Below, piece after piece: positions 1-5,439 of a DNA stretch of 5,538 bases. The DNA is from Brevundimonas sp. (GTDB lineage: Bacteria > Pseudomonadota > Alphaproteobacteria > Caulobacterales > Caulobacteraceae): the NCBI GenBank assembly GCA_031119155.1, contig JAVHYH010000208.1:1-5538 (forward strand), in the 5' to 3' direction. The notes under the pieces were generated by a model. It did no database searches and was not told the origin of the DNA. It saw nothing but the letters and a program-made list of their open reading frames with translations. The position numbers and the translations under genes are program-made. Numbering within the stretch: the first letter of the stretch is position 1; each line of letters begins with the position of its first letter.

Positions 1-676
1 CCTCCAGATCACCGTCCAGTCGGGCGACCCGCACATCGCCGGAGCCGCCGATGGCCACATCCAGATCGCGGGTGGCGCCGGCCAGGACCGAGCCCGAGCC
101 GCCGATCGACACATCCAGCGATCTCGAGGTGCCCGTGCGGATGTCGCCCGAGCCGCCGATGGCCAGCGAGACCGGCCCGTCGACATTGGCCACGTCCCAG
201 CGGCCGCAGCCGCCGTGGTTCAGCTCCACCGAGCGCGCGCCGCGTCCGATCGACCCGAAGATGGCGCCCGAGGCCTCCACCTCCACATGGCGCGGCACCC
301 GCACCAGGATCAGCGGCGCATCCGACAGGTTCACCCGGCCGACGTCCCGCACCTGAACGGAGGCGCCCTCGCCGGGCAGGGCGCCGGCGCGGCCGTTGTC
401 GCACTGGCGGATGCCGTCGTTGCCGCCGCCGAACAGGCCGCCGCGACGCAGGCCGCCGTCGATGCGAACCTCGTCGCCCCGGCGCGTCACCTGCACCCGC
501 GGCAGACGGGACGAGCCCTGCTCGACCTCCACGGCGATGTCGTTGCGATCCTCGACCACGACCGAGACGCGCGCCACGGCGCTGCGGATCTCGACACTCG
601 GTTCCTTCGCCATCGCCGGCCCGGCCACGACGGCCAGGGCGAGGGCGGATACGGCGGTTGCGATTGCGGTTTTCAT
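1..676 (-). CDS. Secreted head-GIN (DUF2807-like) domain protein, partial
   Basis: About 225 codons are visible and the frame stays open through the left edge, so the C-terminus is missing. The start at 676 follows GGGAGG with 6 nt spacing and gives a Sec signal peptide: MKTAIATAVS, a hydrophobic core, and likely cleavage after A-M-A (residues 21-23). The mature part is beta-rich. From about residue 168 it carries three IGGSG repeats near residues 173, 191 and 209, each followed by a short strand (DIR, SVL, DVR). Such Gly/Ser/Asp-rich strand-turn repeats are typical of head-GIN (DUF2807) proteins, which form a beta-solenoid-like fold in the periplasm or at the surface. Two cysteines (C92, C157) could form a disulfide. 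No enzymatic function is known for the family, so the role is open; an adhesin or envelope-stress role is only a possibility. Family assignment is fairly secure, function is not. Confidence 0.8.
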   Translation of the reverse strand, partial: MKTAIATAVSALALAVVAGPAMAKEPSVEIRSAVARVSVVVEDRNDIAVEVEQGSSRLPRVQVTRRGDEVRIDGGLRRGGLFGGGNDGIRQCDNGRAGALPGEGASVQVRDVGRVNLSDAPLILVRVPRHVEVEASGAIFGSIGRGARSVELNHGGCGRWDVANVDGPVSLAIGGSGDIRTGTSRSLDVSIGGSGSVLAGATRDLDVAIGGSGDVRVARLDGDLE

Positions 677-733
677 TGATGGCCTCCCGGTCCTGTATGA
701 GGAAAGGGTGCGACCGCCGACCGCCGAAGTCAC

Positions 734-765
734 TTTAATACGAGGTCATGACCCCGTTGTAAGAA
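734..765 (-). promoter_or_regulatory. Possible promoter/operator of the GIN-domain gene
   Basis: The 154-bp gap upstream of the GIN gene contains a perfect 10-bp palindrome, GGTCATGACC, at 744-753. On the minus strand it sits between an AAC-containing box (TTACAACG) and a CGTATTA box. That layout loosely recalls ECF-sigma promoters, with AAC in the -35 and CGT in the -10, but the spacer is about 13 nt, shorter than the usual 16-17. A dimeric regulator could bind the palindrome. No classical -35/-10 pair stands out. This is weak evidence from base pattern alone. Confidence 0.2.
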
Positions 766-830
766 TCCCGGCCCGAAGGCCCGCCCCGCCTGGCTTCTGT
801 TCGCCGGACAGGGCGCGCCTTTCCGGAAAT

Positions 831-1739
831 TCAGGTGCGCAGGGCGCCCGCGCCGTCGGCCGCGCCGACCTCCGGCTCGAAGTCGCGCTCGAAATGCTCC
901 AGCCGGCTCTTCAGCGCCCCGGCTTTCTTCAGCGCCAGCGAGGCCGCCCAGCGCGCAGCCAGTTCCGGCGTCGCCATCCGGTCGGTCATGCGCGGCTGCT
1001 GACCCCGGCTGCGCAGCACGGCATTGGTATAGAGCGCCCCGTTGCGGAACCGCGACGGCCAGGTCTGGAAGTCCATCGACAGGCTCACGCAGAACCGGTC
1101 CAGATTCTCCACCCGGTGCGGCGCATAGATCGGCCAGGTCAGGGCCTGACCGGGCTCCAGATCCATCACCTGCGCGTCCTGTTCGAACGCCAGCGTATAG
1201 GGCAGTTCCTCGGTCGTCTGGCGCGCGACCACCTGCTCCATGTTGCGCTCCGGCAGGTGCGCCTCGTCGCCCGGATAGACGAACACCCGCTTGCGCCCGC
1301 GCATGTGGAACAGCACCACCCCGGCGGCGTCGAAATGATAGGGCACCCGCGCCTTGGGCGAGGACAGGATCAGTTGGCCCGCATTGCGCACGGCCCGCAG
1401 CCCCGGATAGGTCGCCTGCACCTTGCCGAACTCGGCCATGGCCGCGGCCCACAGCTCGGGCCAGCCGGTCTCGACCTCCCGCATATTGACCCACAGCCGC
1501 CCCTGCTGGATCGCCGCCAGCAGTTCCCCGCCGTCCAGCCGACCGCGCGCGCCGGTGCGCAGGCTGACCTGCCCCTCGTCGTCGTAGTCATACAGGTTGA
1601 TGTCGAACAGATGGGCCGGATAGCGGTCCAGGATCGCCGCCAGCGACTCGTCGGTGGCGAAGCCCTGCTCGACCAGGGTGTGGGGATGGGCCTCGGCCTG
1701 ACGGATCGGGCCGGAATAGCGGGTGCGGGTTTCGGTCAT
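831..1739 (-). CDS. JmjC/cupin_8-like putative Fe(II)/2-oxoglutarate oxygenase
   Basis: 302 aa, no signal peptide, so probably cytoplasmic. The core looks like a cupin-like (JmjC-type, Cupin_8) beta-barrel. PYHFDAAG supplies an H-x-D pair (H135, D137), and YAPHRVEN supplies the distal histidine (H208), giving an intact HxD...H iron-binding triad. K150 in the strand GRKRVFVYP could help bind 2-oxoglutarate. The segment H135-P156 and the late FCVSLSMDFQTWPSR strand fit the family. Residues 260-290 are an Ala/Leu/Glu-rich helical tail. Relatives hydroxylate proteins or small molecules, and some are annotated loosely as transcriptional regulators; the substrate here is unknown. The ATG at 1739 is preceded by TGAGGA, in which the stop of the upstream GNAT gene overlaps the ribosome binding site, so translation is probably coupled. 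Fold is likely, catalysis plausible. Confidence 0.75.
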   Translation of the reverse strand: MTETRTRYSGPIRQAEAHPHTLVEQGFATDESLAAILDRYPAHLFDINLYDYDDEGQVSLRTGARGRLDGGELLAAIQQGRLWVNMREVETGWPELWAAAMAEFGKVQATYPGLRAVRNAGQLILSSPKARVPYHFDAAGVVLFHMRGRKRVFVYPGDEAHLPERNMEQVVARQTTEELPYTLAFEQDAQVMDLEPGQALTWPIYAPHRVENLDRFCVSLSMDFQTWPSRFRNGALYTNAVLRSRGQQPRMTDRMATPELAARWAASLALKKAGALKSRLEHFERDFEPEVGAADGAGALRT

Positions 1740-1747
1740 GATGATCC

Positions 1748-2893
1748 TCAGGCCGTGGCGCTGCTCGAGCGCACCTTGTTCAGCGCGGCGCCCGCCGCCT
1801 GCATGGCGCCCTTGAAGCGGTTGGCGGGGGTGACTTCACAGGCTTCGATGGCGGCCCAGCGACGGCGCACGCTGGCGCGCAGCCGCTCGCCCTTGCCCTC
1901 GCCCGCCAGATCCAGCGCCTTGACCGCCGCCTGGCTCATCGCCGCGCCCAGTCCCGGCCGCACGATGATCGCCTCGCGCACGGTCCGGGCGCCGTTGCAG
2001 AAATATTTCTTGTAGTGCTCGCCCTCGAAACCGAAGTCGAAGGTGCGGTAGCCCAGCTCCGCCGCCAGCCGCATCGTGTCCATGCTCAGCAGGATTCCCG
2101 GCGAGCAGCGCGCCAGCGACGGCTCATAGCCCGGGAACCAGAAATGATACTGGTCGCCCGCGTGCAGCGAGAACTCGATGGCCGTCAGCCGGTCGCCGGC
2201 CCACAGCCCCGCCATCGAGGCGCCGAAGCCGTTCTCGCCCTCGGTTTGCAGCAGGGCGTGCAGCAGGTCGGCGGTCCAGCCGCAGGCGAAGATGTCATGC
2301 CGGTTGGTGCGACGGTACTGATCCCGCTTCAGGTCGATCAGCCAGTCCAGCAGCTTCGGATCATGCAGGCCGCGCTCGATGCGCAGCGGCCCCAGCTCGG
2401 CCTCCATGCTGCGCCGGGCGCGCTCCTTGTCCTTGAAGAATTTGCCGAAGGTGGCGCGGCGCTCGGCGTACCAGCCGTCATAGCCGTCATCGCCCAGTTC
2501 CACCTGTACGGTGTTGCGCGGCTCGCCCCGGTCCACATCGCCGACCCAGGCGGTGACGTTCAGGCGCGACCCGCCCAGCAGATCGGCGACCTGCTGCAGC
2601 GTCGGCCCCTCGCCCGGTCGGGCGATAACGCCATGATAGTCGTTCATCGGCGCGCCCAGCGGCTGAATCGCCGATCCGCGCTTCTGGTGCGGGAAGAATC
2701 CGGCGATCTGACCAGCCCGGCTGAACACGGCCACCGCCGCATCGGGGCTGACCTGTCCGGCGACGCGGGTGAAGCTGGGTCGGAAATAGGGGCTGTTCAG
2801 CGCCGGATTGCCCGCCAGAAAGGCGCGCCAGGCCGTCCACTCGGCCTCGCCCAGTTGGTCCGCCTTCACGATGTCGACCTTGAATCCGGTCAT
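1748..2893 (-). CDS. GNAT-family acyltransferase, BioF2/CelD-like (PF13480)
   Basis: 381 aa from the chosen start. The frame extends to 2944, but the ATG at 2893 has GGAAGGA 5 nt upstream and begins the conserved-looking MTGFKVDIV; the longer version adds an Arg/Gly-rich tail with a poor ribosome binding site. The protein resembles PF13480 double-GNAT enzymes. Residues about 15-130 are the first half. Residues about 145-310 are the acetyltransferase half, with FGKFFKDKERARR, LKRDQYRRT (188-196), the GLWAGDRLTAIEFSLHAGDQYHFW strands (229-252), SPGILLSMDTM (264-274) and the family-typical FDFGFEGEHYKKYF (285-298). Relatives transfer acyl groups in polysaccharide or cell-surface polymer synthesis. 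Caulobacter HfsK, a holdfast-modifying protein, belongs to this broad family, but orthology cannot be judged here. The C-terminal tail has a basic patch, RLRASVRRRW (337-346). It is first gene of an operon with the JmjC-like protein. Confidence 0.8.
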   Translation of the reverse strand: MTGFKVDIVKADQLGEAEWTAWRAFLAGNPALNSPYFRPSFTRVAGQVSPDAAVAVFSRAGQIAGFFPHQKRGSAIQPLGAPMNDYHGVIARPGEGPTLQQVADLLGGSRLNVTAWVGDVDRGEPRNTVQVELGDDGYDGWYAERRATFGKFFKDKERARRSMEAELGPLRIERGLHDPKLLDWLIDLKRDQYRRTNRHDIFACGWTADLLHALLQTEGENGFGASMAGLWAGDRLTAIEFSLHAGDQYHFWFPGYEPSLARCSPGILLSMDTMRLAAELGYRTFDFGFEGEHYKKYFCNGARTVREAIIVRPGLGAAMSQAAVKALDLAGEGKGERLRASVRRRWAAIEACEVTPANRFKGAMQAAGAALNKVRSSSATA

Positions 2894-2898
2894 CGCCG

Positions 2899-2905
2899 TC
2901 CTTCC
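2899..2905 (-). promoter_or_regulatory. Ribosome binding site deciding the GNAT start
   Basis: GGAAGGA on the minus strand, 5 nt before the ATG at 2893. It is a strong Shine-Dalgarno match. The upstream in-frame ATGs (2944, 2929) lack a comparable site at good spacing, so this decides for the 381-residue protein. Confidence 0.65.
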
Positions 2906-2944
2906 GCCCCGGCCCGTGGATCGGGCCATCGCAGCGGACCTCAT

Positions 2945-2952
2945 GCCATAGC
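2945..2952 (-). promoter_or_regulatory. Possible -10 element for the GNAT-JmjC operon
   Basis: GCTATGGC on the minus strand matches six of eight positions of the housekeeping -10 pattern described for Caulobacter (GCTANAWC). It would place a transcript start about 45 nt before the ATG at 2893, which agrees with the shorter start. No good TTGAC -35 is found at the expected distance. Weak call. Confidence 0.22.
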
Positions 2953-2970
2953 CCCCGTTTCGGCCCGGTG

Positions 2971-2989
2971 AGCGTTCATCCTTAACGCT
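2971..2989. promoter_or_regulatory. Inverted repeat AGCGTT-N7-AACGCT, candidate operator
   Basis: A perfect 6-bp inverted repeat with a 7-bp spacer lies in the divergent region between the GNAT operon (minus) and the 54-aa gene (plus). Its centre-to-centre distance is about 13 bp, less than a typical helical turn pair. It lies upstream of both genes, so one bound dimer could control both directions. It does not match a CtrA site (TTAA-N7-TTAA). Chance occurrence is possible. Confidence 0.25.
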
Positions 2990-3052
2990 TTGTGTTCGGG
3001 AGCCCGCCGCCGGGCCGCACGTTGACCTTGCCCCACCACAAGGAGACCTGCG

Positions 3053-3217
3053 ATGACCGACACCCGTCCCGACAGCCGCGAGACCGAGAACGAGAACCTG
3101 CGCCCCGGACCGGACGGCGAACCGCCGCGTCCGGCGACTGAGCCCAAGGGCTCCGAAGGCTCCTCGAACCCGGGCGAAACGGCCACCGACCCCGCCACCG
3201 GAAAGCCCAACCCTTGA
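3053..3217 (+). CDS. Small acidic, disordered 54-aa protein, unknown function
   Basis: 54 aa, starting at an ATG with a near-perfect AAGGAG 7 nt upstream (3040-3045) and ending at TGA 3215-3217. Composition is extreme: 11 prolines, 7 Glu, 4 Asp, many Gly/Thr/Ser/Asn. There are no aromatic residues, Cys, Ile or Val, and the only hydrophobics are Met1 and Leu16. Net charge is about -5. It should be intrinsically disordered and soluble, with no signal peptide or membrane segment. The stop codon overlaps the TTG start of the hydrolase gene (TTGA), implying translational coupling. The ribosome binding site and the operon junction support a real gene. Proline/acid-rich short proteins like this occur as uncharacterised conserved ORFs in related bacteria, from memory only. 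It could also act mainly as a leader cistron that delivers ribosomes to the next gene. Confidence 0.68.
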   Translation: MTDTRPDSRETENENLRPGPDGEPPRPATEPKGSEGSSNPGETATDPATGKPNP

Positions 3218-4020
3218 AGTCAGCCGCCCCGATGCTCGCCGCCGTCGCCCTTCTGGCCGGGGCCGCCCTGCCCGTCTCGGCCAGATCCCAAAGCATGGCG
3301 CAAAGCCCGGTTCAGACGCGGCCGCCCGCCGTCACCCTCGGCGCGCCCGTCGCGGTCTGCCCGCTGGAGACCGGCTTCGTCTCGGACAACGGCGGCCTGA
3401 CCCGCGCCCGCGCCGCCGTGCGCTCGGGCGCCCTGCGCATCCTGGCGGTCGGCTCCTCCTCCATCGAGGGCATCGGGGCCAGCAAGCGCGAGCTCGGCTT
3501 CGCGCCCCTGCTGGAACTCGGGCTCGAAAGCCGCATGCCCGGCGTGGACGTCACCGTCTTCAATCGCGGCATCGGCGGCGAGACGGCCAGAGAGACCGCC
3601 GACCGGCTGGAGCGCGAACTGGCCGCCGGGCGCGTCGATCTGGTCATCTGGCAGCTGGGCACCAATGACGTCCTGCGCGACCGGCTGGTCGAGGACGTCT
3701 TCGCCGACTTCCATCGTGGCGAGGCGATCCTGCAGGCCGCCGACGTGGACGTGTTGCTGATTGACCCCCAGCGCCTGCCCGAGGAGACGCTGAACGCCGC
3801 GTTCCGGGGCCGCAATCCGGCGCTCGGCGACATGGCCCGCCGCATCTCCGAGGAAGGCCGTCGCGGCGGCTATGCGGTGCTGCACCGCTTCGACGCCATG
3901 GCCGGCTGGAGCGGACTGGATCGCGGCGGCGTCGGCCCCGACGACCTGCACCTGAATGACGCCGGCTACGCCTGTTGGGCCGAGGTCACCGCCGAGGGTC
4001 TGGCCCCTCGCCTCCTCTGA
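3214..4020 (+). CDS. Periplasmic SGNH/GDSL-family hydrolase
   Basis: 268 aa. The TTG start at 3214 is preferred over ATG 3232 because it overlaps the upstream stop (TTGA), has GGAAAG 8 nt upstream, and supplies Lys2 ahead of the hydrophobic core of a signal peptide with likely cleavage after V-S-A (residue 23). SGNH blocks are in order: block I, AVGSSSIEG with nucleophile Ser82; block II, NRGIGGETA (118-126) with the oxyanion-hole Gly; block III, LGTND (148-152) with Asn151; block V, DDLHLND with Asp243 and His246. The GDSL aspartate is Ser81 here, a variant seen in part of the superfamily. Cys49 and Cys254 near the two ends could be joined by a disulfide. Family members are esterases, lipases or deacetylases acting on acylated glycans, lipids or peptidoglycan; the substrate is unknown. 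The whole catalytic set is present, so it is probably active. Confidence 0.88.
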   Translation: MKSAAPMLAAVALLAGAALPVSARSQSMAQSPVQTRPPAVTLGAPVAVCPLETGFVSDNGGLTRARAAVRSGALRILAVGSSSIEGIGASKRELGFAPLLELGLESRMPGVDVTVFNRGIGGETARETADRLERELAAGRVDLVIWQLGTNDVLRDRLVEDVFADFHRGEAILQAADVDVLLIDPQRLPEETLNAAFRGRNPALGDMARRISEEGRRGGYAVLHRFDAMAGWSGLDRGGVGPDDLHLNDAGYACWAEVTAEGLAPRLL

Positions 4021-4026
4021 TCGGCG

Positions 4027-4051
4027 GGAACAAGCTCTGCCGGGGCGGGTT
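4027..4051 (+). promoter_or_regulatory. Possible EcfG-type (general stress) promoter before the transpeptidase
   Basis: GGAAC at 4027-4031, then 16 nt, then GGTT at 4048-4051. The alphaproteobacterial EcfG/SigT consensus is GGAAC-N16-17-CGTT, so only one base differs. A transcript would begin around 4058, about 25 nt before the ATG at 4083, with the ribosome binding site in between. The position is right for a promoter, but a nine-base pattern with one mismatch can arise by chance. Confidence 0.3.
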
Positions 4052-4082
4052 GCCTCTGGACGCGTAACGTTCCGGAGTCCGC

Positions 4083-5120
4083 ATGTCCCTTCGTCTGATC
4101 CTCGCCTCTTCGGTCGCCCTCACCCTCGCCGCCTGCGGTCAGTCCGACCAGCCCGGCGCGCCCGTCGAGGCGACACAGGCGGCGTCCCTGACGCCCGAAC
4201 AGATCAATGAGGCCCGGCTCACCGCGCCCGTCGCCGCCACCTCACCGGACAGCGCCCCCGCCGCCCCGCCCACCGGCCCGGTCCAGCCGGACCCGGCGCT
4301 GATCCGCCTGCAGGTGCTGCTGGATCGTTCGACCTTTTCGCCGGGCGTGATCGACGGCATTCCCGGCTCCAACCTGCGGCAGGCGGTGGCGGCCTGGCGT
4401 CAGGCCAATGGGCTGCAGGGCGACGCCATCGATGCGGAGCTGATGGACCGGCTGACGCGCAGCGATGACCGCCCGGCCATGACCACCCACACCCTGACCG
4501 CCGCCGACGTCGCCGGCCCCTTCAGCCCCCCGCCCGGCGAACTGGCTGAACAGGCCGAGCACGGCGTCCGCTACACCAGCGCGCGCGAGCGGATGGCCGA
4601 GCATTTCCACATCACCGAGGACCTGCTTCAGAGCCTCAACCCCGGCGTCGACTTCCGCCGCGCGGGTCAGGAGATCGTCGTGCCCGCCATCGGCGCGGCG
4701 CCCCTGCCCGCCGACGTGGACCACATCATCGTCGACAAGGCCGAGGGCTCGGTCCGCGCCTTCGCGGAGGACGGCCGTCTGCTGGCCTATTATCCGGCCA
4801 CCATCGGCAGCGGCGACAATCCGACGCCCAGCGGCACGGTCCGGGTCAACGGCGTCGCCCGCAATCCCGACTATGTCTATGACCCGGCCAAGCTCAGCTA
4901 CGGCCCCGGCGGCGCCCGCGTGGTCGTGCCGGCGGGCGCCAACAACCCGGTCGGCGTGGTCTGGATCGACCTGAACAAGCCTAGCTACGGCATCCACGGC
5001 TCGCCCGAGCCCGAGAAGATCGGCAAGACCGCGTCGCACGGCTGCGTCCGCCTGACCAACTGGGACGCCTGGCAACTGGCCGCCGCGGTCAAGCCGGGGG
5101 TCGAGGTGCGGTTCGTCTAG
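4083..5120 (+). CDS. L,D-transpeptidase (YkuD) lipoprotein with peptidoglycan-binding and LysM-like regions
   Basis: 345 aa, ATG preceded by CGGAG 5 nt upstream. The N-terminus is a lipoprotein signal with lipobox L15-A-A-C18; Gly at +2 favours the outer membrane. A Pro/Ala-rich linker (about 45-70) leads to a PF01471-type peptidoglycan-binding domain (about 71-125, with [20 protein letters not shown]). Residues about 135-202 end in a LysM-like half, [17 protein letters not shown] through GQEIVVP. The C-terminal YkuD catalytic domain (about 212-345) has H305 in YGIHGS and the S-H-G-C-V-R signature (318-323) with nucleophile Cys321. Such enzymes make 3-3 peptide crosslinks in peptidoglycan or attach proteins to it, in the periplasm. 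All key residues are present. It is downstream of the SGNH hydrolase in the same direction with a 62-nt gap; the two may be co-transcribed or the gap may carry its own promoter. Confidence 0.93.
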   Translation: MSLRLILASSVALTLAACGQSDQPGAPVEATQAASLTPEQINEARLTAPVAATSPDSAPAAPPTGPVQPDPALIRLQVLLDRSTFSPGVIDGIPGSNLRQAVAAWRQANGLQGDAIDAELMDRLTRSDDRPAMTTHTLTAADVAGPFSPPPGELAEQAEHGVRYTSARERMAEHFHITEDLLQSLNPGVDFRRAGQEIVVPAIGAAPLPADVDHIIVDKAEGSVRAFAEDGRLLAYYPATIGSGDNPTPSGTVRVNGVARNPDYVYDPAKLSYGPGGARVVVPAGANNPVGVVWIDLNKPSYGIHGSPEPEKIGKTASHGCVRLTNWDAWQLAAAVKPGVEVRFV

Positions 5121-5143
5121 GCCTGTTGGGCTGGCGGGTTCAT

Positions 5144-5180
5144 CACAACGAACACGACGAAGGCACAACGGACACGACGG
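5144..5180 (+). repeat. Four CACRACGR octamers in the left arm
   Basis: Octamers CACAACGA (5144-5151), CACGACGA (5153-5160), CACAACGG (5164-5171) and CACGACGG (5173-5180) are separated by A, AGG and A. Start-to-start distances are 9, 11 and 9 nt, about one helical turn on average. This strand has no T from 5144 to 5186. The array looks like phased binding sites or a decayed duplication of an 18-20-nt unit. Confidence 0.85.
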
Positions 5181-5314
5181 GGCCGGTGGGCCGCCTTCTG
5201 TCAGAGCGCAGAGGCTAAGGATTGAAAGCGCTTCGCGCGGCGGGGCTTCCTCGATCGCGAAGCGATCCTTCAGATCCTCATGACTGCGCTGAGTATCGAG
5301 AACACACGCCGCCC

Positions 5315-5351
5315 CCGTCGTGTCCGTTGTGCCTTCGTCGTGCCCGTTGTG
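5315..5351 (-). repeat. Four CACRACGR octamers in the right arm
   Basis: The mirror set on the minus strand: CACAACGG (5351-5344), CACGACGA (5342-5335), CACAACGG (5331-5324) and CACGACGG (5322-5315), with spacers G, AGG and A. The plus strand lacks A from 5307 to 5351. Together with the left arm this gives eight copies in head-to-head orientation. Confidence 0.85.
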
Positions 5352-5375
5352 ATGAACCTCGCCTCTCAACCGCCC

Positions 5376-5410
5376 AAAGAAAAACCCCCGCCGGATCGCT
5401 CCGGCGGGGG
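5376..5410 (-). terminator. Intrinsic terminator of tuf
   Basis: A perfect 11-bp stem, CCCCCGCCGGA (5385-5395) with TCCGGCGGGGG (5400-5410), closes a 4-nt loop that reads GCGA on the minus strand, a GNRA tetraloop. On that strand it is followed by TTTTTCTTT (5384-5376), a good U-tract. It begins about 30 nt after the tuf stop. On the plus strand the following bases (CTCTTCATTC) are a poorer U-tract, so it mainly serves tuf, though it may also stop plus-strand transcripts. Confidence 0.92.
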
Positions 5411-5439
5411 CTCTTCATTCAGTCAGTGCAGACCGTCGA

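Larger units (their letters stand above)
5137..5358. repeat. 222-bp inverted-repeat element, 46-bp arms
   Basis: The left arm (5137-5182) and right arm (5313-5358) are inverted copies, identical at 44 of 46 positions; mismatches are at 5151-5152 against 5343-5344. The 130-bp interior continues the symmetry imperfectly: GCGCAG 5206-5211 pairs with CTGCGC 5284-5289 in the same register as the arms, and CGCTTCGCG 5229-5237 pairs with CGCGAAGCG 5256-5264 shifted by 2 nt. The whole unit can thus fold into one long hairpin in DNA or RNA. No coding region is credible inside. It sits between the 3' ends of convergent genes. It could be a MITE-like or other palindromic mobile repeat, a binding array, or a transcript-end structure. 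No clear target-site duplication flanks it. The symmetry is directly visible; its role is unknown. Confidence 0.9.

Noticed and set aside
770..830. Terminator after the JmjC-like gene
   Set aside because: Short palindromes are present (TTTCCGGAAA at 820-829, GGCC-TTCG-GGCC on the minus strand near 770-784), but the stems are only 4-5 bp and no U-tract follows.
396..2015. Plus-strand open frame of 539 codons
   Set aside because: It runs antisense to the GIN and JmjC genes and into the GNAT gene, is rich in Arg/Pro/His with no recognisable domain, and is explained by the lack of stop codons in high-GC complementary frames.
2894..2944. Extended N-terminus of the GNAT protein
   Set aside because: The added 17 residues are Arg/Gly-rich and unlike the family, and the ribosome binding site at 2899-2905 fits the start at 2893 better.
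2015..2971. Plus-strand open frame of 318 codons
   Set aside because: It is antisense to the GNAT gene, whose family motifs are clear. Composition is that of a shadow frame.
2971..2989. CtrA binding site
   Set aside because: The TTAA half at 2982-2985 has no second TTAA at 7-bp spacing on either strand.
3220..3951. Minus-strand open frame of 243 codons
   Set aside because: It is antisense to the SGNH hydrolase, which has all catalytic blocks in the plus frame.
5137..5358. CRISPR array or attC-type integron site
   Set aside because: There are no regularly spaced direct repeats with unique spacers, and no integron core site or integrase in view; the repeats form mirrored arms instead.
4242..5369. 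Minus-strand open frame of 375 codons
   Set aside because: It is antisense to the well-supported L,D-transpeptidase and begins inside the inverted repeat; its sequence has no domain-like pattern.
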